Part shown: positions 1 to 7,809 of the stretch, piece after piece
Numbering within the stretch: the first letter of the stretch is position 1
How the letters are laid out: every line of letters starts with the position of its first letter
Source: Bacteroidales bacterium
Lineage (GTDB): Bacteria > Bacteroidota > Bacteroidia > Bacteroidales > P3
Assembly: GCA_017479705.1 (NCBI GenBank)
Contig: JAFVCA010000028.1
Span: forward strand, 1-59,360
Length of the DNA stretch: 59,360 nt
Reading direction: 5' to 3'
Translations under genes and position numbers: made by a program
Notes under the pieces: generated by a model
What the model was told of the DNA's origin: nothing
Seen by the model: only the letters and a program-made list of their open reading frames with translations
Databases searched by the model: none

Positions 1-1
1 A

Positions 2-109
2 GGCATCAACAACAAAATCAAAACTCTTAAACGCATGGCCTACGGTTTCCGTGACGACCGCTACTTTACTCTCCGTCTTCTCGCTCTGCATGACTTCAAA
101 TTCTCTTAA
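2..109 (+). CDS. ISL3-like transposase, C-terminal fragment cut by the window edge
   Basis: The open frame entering from the left edge encodes 35 residues including GINNKIKTLKRMAYGFRDD and ends in TAA at 107-109. The pattern N-N-K-I-K-x-L-K-R-x-A-Y-G-F-R is typical of the end of the DDE catalytic domain in ISL3-family transposases of Bacteroidota. Everything upstream, including the catalytic residues, lies outside the window, so intactness cannot be judged. No terminal inverted repeat is recognisable just downstream. An edge inside an insertion sequence also suggests that the contig may end at a repeated element here. Confidence 0.7.
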   Translation, partial: GINNKIKTLKRMAYGFRDDRYFTLRLLALHDFKFS

Positions 110-176
110 ACCCACCTAAGCAATTTTATGTTGAACCAAATAAATAATAGTATCACAATGGAAAGGAACAACCAAA

Positions 177-422
177 ATGAGTCATTACAGCACCAAATGT
201 TTTTGAAAACGGCTAAAATGAATCATTACAACGCCAATTGATTTTGGAGATGGCTGAAATGGGTCATTACAACGCCAAGCAGATTTGGAAACGGCTGAAA
301 TGGGTCATATAACCCCCAAGCAAATTTGGAAACGGCAAAAATGAGCCATTACAACGCCAAGCAGTTTTGGAAATGGCCGAAATGAGTCATTACGACCCCG
401 TGCAGGTTTTGAAACGCAAAAT
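177..422 (+). repeat. Six tandem copies of a 41-bp repeat
   Basis: Units begin at the ATG triplets at 177, 218, 259, 300, 341 and 382, an exact 41-bp period. Most copies read close to ATGGGTCATTACAACGCCAA followed by GCAGATTTGGAAACGGC. The fourth copy (300) has a small substitution cluster and the sixth is the most diverged. Because 41 is not a multiple of three, no frame crosses the array and each copy would encode only a short peptide starting M-x-H-Y-N-A-K. The array fills the gap between the transposase tail and the next gene, stopping about 25 bp before its start codon. Confidence 0.9.
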
Positions 423-446
423 AATCACCAAAAAAAGATAAAGACT

Positions 447-1196
447 ATGGACGCAACGAAATTCAATGAAAAAGCTTTGAGCAATTTCCCAGTGGCTTAC
501 TATTTCAGCGCGGTGCAGGCTTTCGACAAGAGAATCCTGGCCGCGGAGTGCGCTTTGGACCGCTTCGTGCGGATGCGCGACGAGTACGACCGGCTTTTCA
601 AAGCATTCGACGAGGCATATAAACGGACGCAGAAGAGCGAATTGACGGAGAAAATCCGTCTGCTGGATGCCGAGCGCGACGGCTATGCGTATGTGATTCA
701 GCGTGTGGCAGAACTTTGGGGCGAGAAGCTGACGGACGAGAGCCTTGCCGCCCACGGCAAACGTGTGGCGCAGGTGTTCGTAGACTATAAGTTCCGCAAC
801 CGCGAGGCGCTGGTGGCTGAGAACGCGAAGATTCACAATATGGAGCAGAAGCTGGCAGAGCGCGAGCTGGTGGCCGACCTGCAGATGATGGGCCTGACGG
901 AGCTGAACCGCCGCCTACTGAACCGCACGGAGCAGATTGAGCAGACGATGGGCAAGCGCAACGAGGAGAAGAGCGACGTGGTGGTGGGCGAGCTGAAGGC
1001 GGCGCGCGAAAAGCTGGACGGCCACTACCGCGCTTTCATCACCTACCTCAACGCGGTGCAGGAGCTGCAGCCCGAGGAGAGCCTGTCGAAGGCGGCGCAG
1101 TACTACAACGCCGACCTGGCGAAAATCGACCTGCAATACCAGCAGAGCCGCAAAAAAGGCGGCAAGGACGAGCTGCTGGCCGGGGAGGAGAACTGA
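447..1196 (+). CDS. DUF6261-like coiled-coil protein
   Basis: This 249-residue soluble protein has no signal peptide or membrane segment. It opens MDATKFNEKALSNFPVAYYF and is dominated by charged helices, with a likely coiled coil around residues 135-190 (NMEQKLAERELV to ELKAAREKLDG) and a Lys/Glu-rich tail. Length and the opening layout resemble the DUF6261 family, which is largely confined to Bacteroidota and has no assigned function; the family name is my recollection and not a search result. The start follows the 41-bp array after an A-rich stretch, and there is no better in-frame ATG upstream. It stands alone, ending 18 bp before a strong hairpin. Confidence 0.75.
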   Translation: MDATKFNEKALSNFPVAYYFSAVQAFDKRILAAECALDRFVRMRDEYDRLFKAFDEAYKRTQKSELTEKIRLLDAERDGYAYVIQRVAELWGEKLTDESLAAHGKRVAQVFVDYKFRNREALVAENAKIHNMEQKLAERELVADLQMMGLTELNRRLLNRTEQIEQTMGKRNEEKSDVVVGELKAAREKLDGHYRAFITYLNAVQELQPEESLSKAAQYYNADLAKIDLQYQQSRKKGGKDELLAGEEN

Positions 1197-1214
1197 CCGC
1201 CACTGGAGATACAA

Positions 1215-1256
1215 CGGGCGAGGCCCGCGACGGAACGTCGCGGGCCTCGCCCGTTT
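1215..1256 (+). terminator. Hairpin terminator after the DUF6261-like gene
   Basis: A perfect 17-bp GC-rich stem (1215-1231 paired with 1237-1253) closes on a five-base loop (GGAAC) and is followed by a short TTT. The position, 18 bp after the stop codon, fits an intrinsic terminator. The run of T is short, so efficiency is uncertain. It also lies just beyond the 3' end of the convergent radical SAM gene and could serve both strands. Confidence 0.75.
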
Positions 1257-1351
1257 ACGTGAATTGCCACGAATTGACCATTAGTTGCTGTTGCGAAAAG
1301 AATTAATGGATGATTATATGGCAATCAGTGTTTCCAACAGCCCTGCGGCAA

Positions 1352-2383
1352 TCAGATGGTTTTCCAGCACTGGGGGTCGGGGGCGAGCCAGGAACGATGG
1401 TAGCCGTAGGCCACGGCGGGGCAGCCGCGGCAGAAGCGCAGCAGCTCGCAGCGCGAGCATTTCTCCATCCGCTCGTGCTGGCGGTAGCGGTCCATCTCCG
1501 GGCCGTTCCAGATGTCGTACATATTCTGTTCCACCTTGCCGACATAGCTCTCCATCCGGCGGCAGGCCATCAGGTGCCCCTCAGCCGAGATGGTGAAGTG
1601 GCAGTGGGCGAAGTTGCAGCCGTCGTAGATGGTGTCGGCCTCCAGGTGGTCGGGGATGCGGTAGATGCCACGCTCGTGGAGGTAGAGCGTCCACAGGTGG
1701 TCCTTGAGGTTGAAGTAAGTGCCGCTGTCGCGGTGCTGCTCGAACTTGCGCCAGCAGCGGTCCAGCAGGTTGCGGTAGGCCAAGGGCTCAATGTGCCAGC
1801 CGCGGTCGGGCTGTGCCTTGTCCTGCACCGTGGGGCAGTAGCGACCGAAAGCGAAGATGTCGGCCTTGTGCGCCACCACGACATCAATCAGGTCGGGGAT
1901 TTCGTCGATGTTCACACCGCTCACGGTGGTCATCACGGCGCAGTCCATCCCCGCGCGGCGTATGGTGGCGATGGCCTCCAGCGTGGCGTCGAACGAGCCG
2001 GGCTTGCGGAAGGCGTCGTGCGTCGTGCGCAGACCGTCGAGCGACAGCTGGTATTTGCGGCAGCCCAGAGCCTTCAGGCGGGCGCACACCTCGTCGTCAA
2101 GGTGGAATGGGTTGCCCATCAGGCAGAAAGCAATGCCGCGGCGGTGCACCTCCTCCAGCAGGTCCCAGAAACGGCCGTGCAGGATGGGGTCGCCGCCAGT
2201 GATGTAGAGGTATGGCAGACGGTGCATCCGGCCTGCCATATCCTCGATATTCGCCAGCACACGCATCATCTTCTCCCACGGCATTTCCACCAGCTGCGGA
2301 TGGCCTTCGGAAAAAATGTAACAATGCTTGCAACGTTGGTCGCAAGCATCGGTGATGTGCCATTGGAATGCGAAGTAGTCCAT
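1352..2383 (-). CDS. Radical SAM/SPASM peptide-modifying enzyme (ACGX-type RiPP maturase)
   Basis: The 343-residue protein carries the radical SAM cluster motif C14-x3-C18-x2-C21 (CDQRCKHC) and a glycine motif (YITGGDP, near residue 60). A Cys-rich C-terminal SPASM-type region follows: CNFAHC, then MACRRME, then CSRCELLRFCRGCP and a last Cys before the end, enough for auxiliary Fe-S clusters. SPASM enzymes install cross-links or other changes on ribosomal peptides or act as anaerobic sulfatase-maturing enzymes. The neighbour decides here: the stop codon of a 51-residue Cys-Gly peptide is immediately followed by this ATG with no spacer, so the two are probably translationally coupled. The chemistry performed is inferred only. 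Confidence 0.85.
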   Translation of the reverse strand: MDYFAFQWHITDACDQRCKHCYIFSEGHPQLVEMPWEKMMRVLANIEDMAGRMHRLPYLYITGGDPILHGRFWDLLEEVHRRGIAFCLMGNPFHLDDEVCARLKALGCRKYQLSLDGLRTTHDAFRKPGSFDATLEAIATIRRAGMDCAVMTTVSGVNIDEIPDLIDVVVAHKADIFAFGRYCPTVQDKAQPDRGWHIEPLAYRNLLDRCWRKFEQHRDSGTYFNLKDHLWTLYLHERGIYRIPDHLEADTIYDGCNFAHCHFTISAEGHLMACRRMESYVGKVEQNMYDIWNGPEMDRYRQHERMEKCSRCELLRFCRGCPAVAYGYHRSWLAPDPQCWKTI

Positions 2384-2539
2384 TTACTTCTTGTCTCCGG
2401 CACCGCAGGCTCTACCGCAAGCGGCGGGTTTCTCCTCGGCGGGCTTGTCTCCGGCACCGCAGACGCTGCCGCAAGGGGTGGCAACAGTCTTGATCATTCC
2501 TTGTGCCGTGTGGGCAATGTTCCAAGCTGTACGTTTCAT
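2384..2539 (-). CDS. ACGX-type RiPP precursor peptide, 51 residues
   Basis: The frame encodes MKRTAWNIAHTAQGMIKTVA as a leader-like first part. The core follows, with two Cys blocks, CGSVCGAG (residues 23-30) and ACGRACGAG (40-48), separated by an acidic, proline-containing linker (DKPAEEKPA), and it ends DKK. The two blocks look like a duplicated core unit, each offering two cysteines. It is encoded directly upstream of the radical SAM/SPASM gene; the TAA abuts its ATG. Small peptides with Ala-Cys-Gly repeats beside such enzymes are known as ACGX-system precursors, and their mature product is, as far as I know, undescribed. No transporter or leader peptidase is adjacent in the window. Confidence 0.85.
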   Translation of the reverse strand: MKRTAWNIAHTAQGMIKTVATPCGSVCGAGDKPAEEKPAACGRACGAGDKK

Positions 2540-2571
2540 AACATTAATTGTATTTGATTATTATTACGGTG

Positions 2572-2579
2572 CAAAGATA
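2572..2579 (-). promoter_or_regulatory. -7 box of a Bacteroidota promoter for the RiPP operon
   Basis: On the minus strand the sequence reads TATCTTTG, a full match to the Bacteroidota TAnnTTTG element, 32 bp upstream of the precursor-peptide ATG. A TTTG element lies upstream at a 12-bp spacing, shorter than the usual 19 or so, so the -33 element is not convincing. Confidence 0.6.
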
Positions 2580-2716
2580 TGAAATATTCTCCAAACGACA
2601 GACTGCTTTCCAAATAATATGTCACTTTCCTTTGGGTATGTAATGGGAGAAAACGCGGTTTTCAAAGTAGACATTTTAATAATTATTATGAATGTTTCCA
2701 ACGCTTCTATAGCCGA

Positions 2717-2932
2717 AATCGCCCTGTTGGAGACACAATTAGTTGGTCACCTCCGCACCGTCCACGATGATGTATTCGCGGGTATACCTTGCTCGAAGAA
2801 AAGGACGCGGTCGGTCTGGCTACCTTCGCGCACCAGCAGGTCGCCCCGCTTCACCTCGCGCTCGGCAAAAAAACTTTTCCACCTCCGAAGCCAAGTGGTG
2901 GTCATGGTGCAGCTCCTGAATGAGAAAAACAT
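2717..2932 (-). pseudogene. Decayed Crp/Fnr-family regulator fragment (cyclic-nucleotide-binding domain)
   Basis: A minus-strand frame encodes KSFFAEREVKRGDLLVREGS followed by RVLFFEQG, the layout of the start of a Crp/Fnr effector-binding beta roll (F..REVKRGDLLVREG...FFEQG). After about residue 49 the match continues in another frame as REYIIVDGAEVTN, where the family usually has REYY..DGKEVT. Further downstream only scraps such as SAIEALE remain, and no helix-turn-helix is present. This is a short, frameshifted remnant of a regulator that once preceded the RiPP operon on the same strand; it could not make a working protein. Confidence 0.55.
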
Positions 2933-2986
2933 TTAGTTTCATGATGCAAAGTTAATTTTTTTCGTAATGCGTGAAACCTCCGCAGG

Positions 2987-3075
2987 TATTAGAATGCGTG
3001 AATGCGTTTGAGAATGTGTTAATGCGTGAATGCGTTAATGTGTTAGTGTTTGTATACGCAAATTTCAATTTTCAA
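2987..3075. repeat. Dispersed AT-rich repeat (copy 1), after the TolC-like gene
   Basis: Runs of GAATGCGTGAATGCG/TTAATGTGTTAGTG are followed by a conserved core close to TTGTATACGCAAATTTCAA and repeats of TTTTCAATTT. The same block recurs at 4560-4700 and 23487-23603, with looser related sequence at 9405-9490 and 21066-21150. It sits at gene boundaries and forms the last codons of the TolC-like gene. Confidence 0.75.
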
Positions 3076-4562
3076 TTTAATCGGTGCGCCGCTTTCAATT
3101 TTCCGCTGGTGAGCTGGCTGTGGCGTTTGCTCTTGATGAGGTAGTCTATGACTTGGTCCACCCACTGGTTGCGGGCTTGCGAAAGGAGGGTGTAGGCCTC
3201 GAGCAGCTCGGTCATACTGGTCATGCCTGCATCGAAATGGTTCTTGACTTCGACAAGGTTGTCCGCAGCCTGTTCCATGCCTAAACGGCGGACGGCAATG
3301 AGGGCGTAGGCCTCGGAGGTCTGGTTCCATGATTGGAGGGTTTGGAGGGTGAGCTTCTGCTGCATGTCGGCACGGGTGTTTTCGGCCTTCTGACGTTGGA
3401 GTTCGTTTTTGCGGATGTCGTGGGTGCTCTGCCACCAGGCGGTAAGGGGGACGCTGAGGGTGGCAAAGATGAGCCCGTTGGGACGCATGGGGGTGTGGGC
3501 AATGTTGTTGTAGCCGTAGGTGGCACCCACGGCAAGGGTGGGCAGGGCCTGGCCTACGGTCATGAGTTTCTGCAAGCGGGCGGCCTCGACACTCAGATGG
3601 AGGAGGCGGCTCTCCGGCCTACCCTCGGCATCGACGGACGGCGAACCACTGCTGGTATTTAATGTGGCAGTAGGGAGAGCAATGGGGGTGTCGAAAGGAA
3701 GGGTGTCGAAGCGGAAGGGTGCTGCGGTGTCCGGCACGCAGATATATTGCCTCAATGCCCAGGTGGCAAGGGCTATACCATTGTCCAGCTGGAGGGCGGA
3801 GACGGAGGTTTCGTTCTGCTTGATTTGTACTTTGAGGAGGTCGTTCCGGCCGGTCAATCCCGCGGCAACGGCAACGGCGACATCGCGTTCCAAGGTGTCG
3901 AGCATGCGTTGCAGATAGTGGAGGGTGCGCTGTTTCTCGTAGAGTGAGACTATCTGCCAGTATAGGGTGTAGGCATGGAGTTCCACTTGGTCGCGCGCAA
4001 GGTCGAGTTGCAGGGCAGCAGCTTCGACACCCACGGCGGCCAGTCTGTTGCCATTGACAATGCGGCCTCCGGCAAAGAGGGGCTGAGTGAGAGTAAGGTT
4101 GGCAAAGACCCCGTGGTCAAGCATCTGCAACTGGGCATCGACGGAGAGTCGGTCAGTGAACTGGCTGACCAGCTCGGAGGCATTGACATCATAGCCCAGA
4201 AGGGCGAGGAGCTGCTGAAGGAGCCGCTCGGTCTCCTCGGCAGTGATGGGATGCCCGTCAAAAGCAGCCGAGAGGGAGAGGCTCTCCCTGTTCTCGGAAG
4301 CGGAGAGGTCAATGAGCGGGTGCTGCGCCTTGAAATAGCCCGCCTGAAGAGCGATGGAGGGGAAGAACTGGGTGAAGGCGGCACGGCGCGTCTCGCGGGC
4401 AGCGGAGAGGTCGAGAGCAGCATTCTTGACAGCCACCTGGTTGCGCAGAGCCATGGCCACACAGCTGTCGGGGCTGAGGGGGACAGGCGACGGGCCGGGC
4501 TGCGCCCAGAGGGGCGCGGAAAGGACGAGGAACAATATTATGGACAGGGGTTTCATTGTCAT
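3072..4562 (-). CDS. TolC-like outer-membrane efflux channel (OMF family)
   Basis: The 496-residue protein starts MTMKPLSIILFLVLSAPLWA, a signal peptide with likely cleavage after the second Ala before QPGP; Met3 could also be the start. It then shows the duplicated helical-hairpin plan of outer-membrane factors: SPDSCVAMALRNQVAVKNA near residue 30, the FAGGRIV/GNRLAAVGVEAA helix near 165-185, and the second half with VEAARLQKLMTVGQALPTLA and the closing helix DAGMTSMTELLEAYTLLSQA near 445-465. It is the outer-membrane exit duct for the pump and adaptor encoded just upstream in the same operon. The last residues (KLKAAHRLN) run into a dispersed repeat. Substrates cannot be read from the sequence. 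Confidence 0.9.
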   Translation of the reverse strand: MTMKPLSIILFLVLSAPLWAQPGPSPVPLSPDSCVAMALRNQVAVKNAALDLSAARETRRAAFTQFFPSIALQAGYFKAQHPLIDLSASENRESLSLSAAFDGHPITAEETERLLQQLLALLGYDVNASELVSQFTDRLSVDAQLQMLDHGVFANLTLTQPLFAGGRIVNGNRLAAVGVEAAALQLDLARDQVELHAYTLYWQIVSLYEKQRTLHYLQRMLDTLERDVAVAVAAGLTGRNDLLKVQIKQNETSVSALQLDNGIALATWALRQYICVPDTAAPFRFDTLPFDTPIALPTATLNTSSGSPSVDAEGRPESRLLHLSVEAARLQKLMTVGQALPTLAVGATYGYNNIAHTPMRPNGLIFATLSVPLTAWWQSTHDIRKNELQRQKAENTRADMQQKLTLQTLQSWNQTSEAYALIAVRRLGMEQAADNLVEVKNHFDAGMTSMTELLEAYTLLSQARNQWVDQVIDYLIKSKRHSQLTSGKLKAAHRLN

Positions 4563-4700
4563 GTGTGTGAATGTGGGAATGTTTGAATATGTTTGGGAAT
4601 GTGTTAATGCTTGAATGTGTTAATGTGTTAGTGCTTGAATACGCAAATTTCAATTTTCAATTTTCAATTTCCCTGAGTCTTGTTTCAATTTTCAATTTAT
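4560..4700. repeat. Dispersed AT-rich repeat (copy 2), between the channel and pump genes
   Basis: The block has the run GAATGTGTTAATGCTTGAATG, then the core TTAGTGCTTGAATACGCAAA, then TTTCAATTTTCAATTT repeats. It fills the 94-bp gap between the pump stop and the channel start and continues into the 3' end of the pump gene, supplying codons for its last residues. Confidence 0.8.
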
Positions 4701-7700
4701 CCGAGCGTCTGTCGAACAACTTCCAGTATGCCACGGGGAGCACGGTGACGATAAGGGCGATGGCCAAGAGGGTGCCGAAACAGATGACTATGCCCATGGG
4801 CATCCAGAGCGTGCTGCGATGGATGATCATGGGTATGACACCGACGGCTGTTGTCGCAGAGGTAAGGAAGATGGGCCTCATGCGGCGGCGACCCGCTTCA
4901 AAAGCCACCTGCTTGAGGGGAAGGCCTTCGGCGCGGAGCTCTTCGGCATAGTCGAACATGACAATGGTGTTACGGACATTGATGCCGATGAGGCTGACGA
5001 TGCCGATGATGGCGGTGAGGCTGACATCGGCCTTGAAAATCCACAGCCCCACAAAGCCGCCCAACAGGCAGAGACTGGTGCCGCAAAGGGAGAGGAGCGT
5101 GAGACGTATCTTCTTGAAGTTGAAAAGGAGGAAGAAAAAGACTATGGCGACGGCGGCAATAAGGCCTACGATGATGCCGTGCATGTTGTCCTCGTTGACG
5201 GCGTCGAGGCCGCCGTAGGACATGGAGACTCCCTCCGGCAACATCTCGGAGAATTCCCCTTCAAGCCATGGCTTGAGTTTCTTGACCACGGTGGGCTGGC
5301 TGCGGCCAAAGCGCAGGTCGGCACCCACGGTGGCACAAGGGATGCCACCCCAATGGGCAATCTGGGCGGGCTGCCAGTCGGGCTGAATGGTGGCCACCTG
5401 GCGCAAGGGTACCCACACTCCGGGGATGGCTGTGGGGACAAGGGCGTTCTGCAGCTGCTCGAAATCGACAGGCAGCGAACCATCGCTGGGTGGCGCACCG
5501 CCGTCGGAAAGGCGGAGGACGACCCGCAGGGGATAATCCTGTTCCCAAAGGGTCGTGACCGGGAGGCCGCCGAAGAGGGTGGCCAGATTGGCCGAGAGGA
5601 CTGCCTTGGTGACCCCCAGGCGCGAAGCCTCGTCCTGCTTGAGGTCTATGCGGACCACCGGCAGACTGCCATCCATATCATTATGTACCCATACAAGGTC
5701 GTCGCCATGCATCTGCATGAAATGCTTCAACGTGTCAGCATATTGCCCCAGCAGGGTGCGGTCCTCGCTGTAAAGCCTCACCTCGACGGGGTTCTTTACA
5801 CCTTGGTAGTCCAACTGCTTGACGCGGATGGTGGCATTGGGATAGGCGTCGACATAGGTGTCCTTATACCGCTCAACGACCCGCTCGGTGACGGCATAAC
5901 CCTTGGTGCGCACTATCATCTGGGCATAGTTCTTGGCGGGCATGTTGGGGGAATAGGCAGCCATGAATCGCGGCGAGCTGCTGCCCACAAAAGTGGTGAC
6001 GCTCAACACATCCTCATCGCCCCGCAGCACCTGCTCGAAATCTCTGCACACCTGCGCCGTCTGCGGGAGCGACGCCCCTGCGGGCAAATGAACCTCCACG
6101 GCAAAACTGTCGCGTTCCGCCTTGGGCATAAGCTGCAAAGGGAGATTGAAAAACAGCAGCACCGCCAATCCAACTGAAAGGAGACCGGCGCCGATGGTGG
6201 GCCAGGGATGGCGGAAGCAGAGCCGCAACAGGCGCTCGTAGCCCGTCTCCAAGAGGTAGAAGAAACGGTTTTGGACCCTCGTCACCATATTCTGGCGGCG
6301 TTGCCCCGGCTTAATCATCCGCTGCTCAAGCCAGGGTGTCAGCAGCATGGCCAACGCCAACGAGACGCCCAACGAGATGCTGATGGTGGTAGGGAAGAAC
6401 TTGACGAAATCGGCCAAAGGCCCCACCATGGTGAACAGGAAAGGGAAGAAAATGGCACAGATGGAGATGGTGGCCACAATGAGCGAAGGGAAAAAAGTCT
6501 TGGCGCTGTGCACCGCGGCCGCCCACGGGCGTTCGCCGCGGCGCAAGTTGTCCATATAGCCGTCAATCATCACAATGCTGTCGTCCACAATCATGCCCAG
6601 CGTGACGATAAGAGCCGCCAGCGTGACAGTGTTCATCTCATAGCCGATGATGTACATCACGGAGATAGTGATGGCCGTGGTGAGGGGAATTTCGATGGCG
6701 GGGATGAGCGCCGAAGTGATGGGGAAAAGCAGCAGCATGACGGCAATGACCACAACGATGGCCGTCAGCAGGTCCTTGAGGAACGACCAGATGCTGTCGT
6801 CCACCACCCGGGGGAGGTCGGTGATGCGGGTGAGCGAAACCCCGTCGGGCAGCAGGCGGCGGAAGTCCTGCAAAACCACATCCACATCCTCACCGAACTT
6901 GACAATATTGTTTCCCGGTCTCATCTCAATGCTCAGCACCAAAGCCTCATGGCCATCGTGAGTGATATAGCTTGTGGGAGAGGCGTAGTTGCGCTCTATG
7001 CGCGCTACATCCTGCAAACGGACAGCCTCCCCTCCCGGTGACCAACATATCACCTGCTCGCCCAGCTCCCGTTCCGAATGGTAGGGGGAGGCCACATGCA
7101 GGGGCACCGTCTCACCCCCTCCCGCAAGGGTGCCGCCCATGCTCAGCAGCCCCTGGCTGAAGAGCTGCGCCGTGAGGAGCTGATAGCTAATGCCGTAAGA
7201 GGCAAGCCTCTCTTTGTCGATATACACATCCAGCTCCTCCTGCCGTCCGCCGAAAGACCTGACATTGCCCACGGCCGGCACCCTGCGCAGCCGCCCCTTG
7301 AGGAGGCCCATGTAGCGTTCCATCTCGCGGTAAGTCTTGTCGCGTGCGTCGAGCGTCACCAACATCGACGACGTGTTGCCGAAATCGTCCACCACCACCA
7401 CCGCCGCCACGCCGGGCGGCAACTGGCTCTTGAAATCCTTCAACCCATGGCGTATCTTCGACCACACCTCCGCCTGATTCATCACGCTGTTGTCCAACTC
7501 CACGTATATATACACCACACCCTCCTGCGTGTAGCTATGGGTGCGGCTCTTGCTCACCTCCTGAAAGGTGAACAGGTAATCCTCCAAAGGCGTGGTGACC
7601 TGCTGCTCCACCTCCTCACACCCCGCGCCAGGGTAGACCGCCGCAACAATCCCCTGACGGATGACAAACTCGGGGAACTCCTGCTTGTTCATCCTGTCAA

Positions 7701-7797
7701 GACCATAGATGCCCAAGACCACCAGCAATGCGACTATCAGGAAGATAATCTTGGGATTGGCCATCACGGTCTCTATGATTCCTCTTCGTTGCTTCAT
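4657..7797 (-). CDS. RND-family efflux pump (AcrB/MMPL-like inner-membrane transporter)
   Basis: This 1046-residue protein has the RND plan: one N-terminal membrane helix (IIFLIVALLVVLGIYGL, residues 17-33), a long periplasmic loop, a bundle of helices near 345-560 and a second loop and bundle with the last helices near 870-1030. The fourth helix contains GMIVDDSIVMIDG at about residue 405, which keeps the paired aspartates used for proton relay. The N-terminal porter region (YPGAGCEEVEQQVTTPLED) is also typical. It drives export together with the adaptor (12 bp upstream) and the channel (downstream). The C-terminal tail KLKIETRLREIEN is encoded by a dispersed intergenic repeat, so it is probably not functionally constrained. 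Drug or lipid substrates are unknown. Confidence 0.93.
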   Translation of the reverse strand: MKQRRGIIETVMANPKIIFLIVALLVVLGIYGLDRMNKQEFPEFVIRQGIVAAVYPGAGCEEVEQQVTTPLEDYLFTFQEVSKSRTHSYTQEGVVYIYVELDNSVMNQAEVWSKIRHGLKDFKSQLPPGVAAVVVVDDFGNTSSMLVTLDARDKTYREMERYMGLLKGRLRRVPAVGNVRSFGGRQEELDVYIDKERLASYGISYQLLTAQLFSQGLLSMGGTLAGGGETVPLHVASPYHSERELGEQVICWSPGGEAVRLQDVARIERNYASPTSYITHDGHEALVLSIEMRPGNNIVKFGEDVDVVLQDFRRLLPDGVSLTRITDLPRVVDDSIWSFLKDLLTAIVVVIAVMLLLFPITSALIPAIEIPLTTAITISVMYIIGYEMNTVTLAALIVTLGMIVDDSIVMIDGYMDNLRRGERPWAAAVHSAKTFFPSLIVATISICAIFFPFLFTMVGPLADFVKFFPTTISISLGVSLALAMLLTPWLEQRMIKPGQRRQNMVTRVQNRFFYLLETGYERLLRLCFRHPWPTIGAGLLSVGLAVLLFFNLPLQLMPKAERDSFAVEVHLPAGASLPQTAQVCRDFEQVLRGDEDVLSVTTFVGSSSPRFMAAYSPNMPAKNYAQMIVRTKGYAVTERVVERYKDTYVDAYPNATIRVKQLDYQGVKNPVEVRLYSEDRTLLGQYADTLKHFMQMHGDDLVWVHNDMDGSLPVVRIDLKQDEASRLGVTKAVLSANLATLFGGLPVTTLWEQDYPLRVVLRLSDGGAPPSDGSLPVDFEQLQNALVPTAIPGVWVPLRQVATIQPDWQPAQIAHWGGIPCATVGADLRFGRSQPTVVKKLKPWLEGEFSEMLPEGVSMSYGGLDAVNEDNMHGIIVGLIAAVAIVFFFLLFNFKKIRLTLLSLCGTSLCLLGGFVGLWIFKADVSLTAIIGIVSLIGINVRNTIVMFDYAEELRAEGLPLKQVAFEAGRRRMRPIFLTSATTAVGVIPMIIHRSTLWMPMGIVICFGTLLAIALIVTVLPVAYWKLFDRRSDKLKIETRLREIEN

Positions 7798-7809
7798 GGC
7801 TATTGGGAG

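Noticed and set aside
177-422. CRISPR array from the 41-bp repeats
   Set aside because: The units are contiguous without unique spacers and no cas genes are present.
1310-2557. Plus-strand frame of about 415 codons opposite the radical SAM gene
   Set aside because: It is antisense to a gene with clear motifs (CxxxCxxC, SPASM) and results from high-GC third positions.
4819-6177. Plus-strand frame of about 450 codons opposite the RND pump
   Set aside because: Antisense shadow; the minus strand encodes a full-length pump with all conserved parts.
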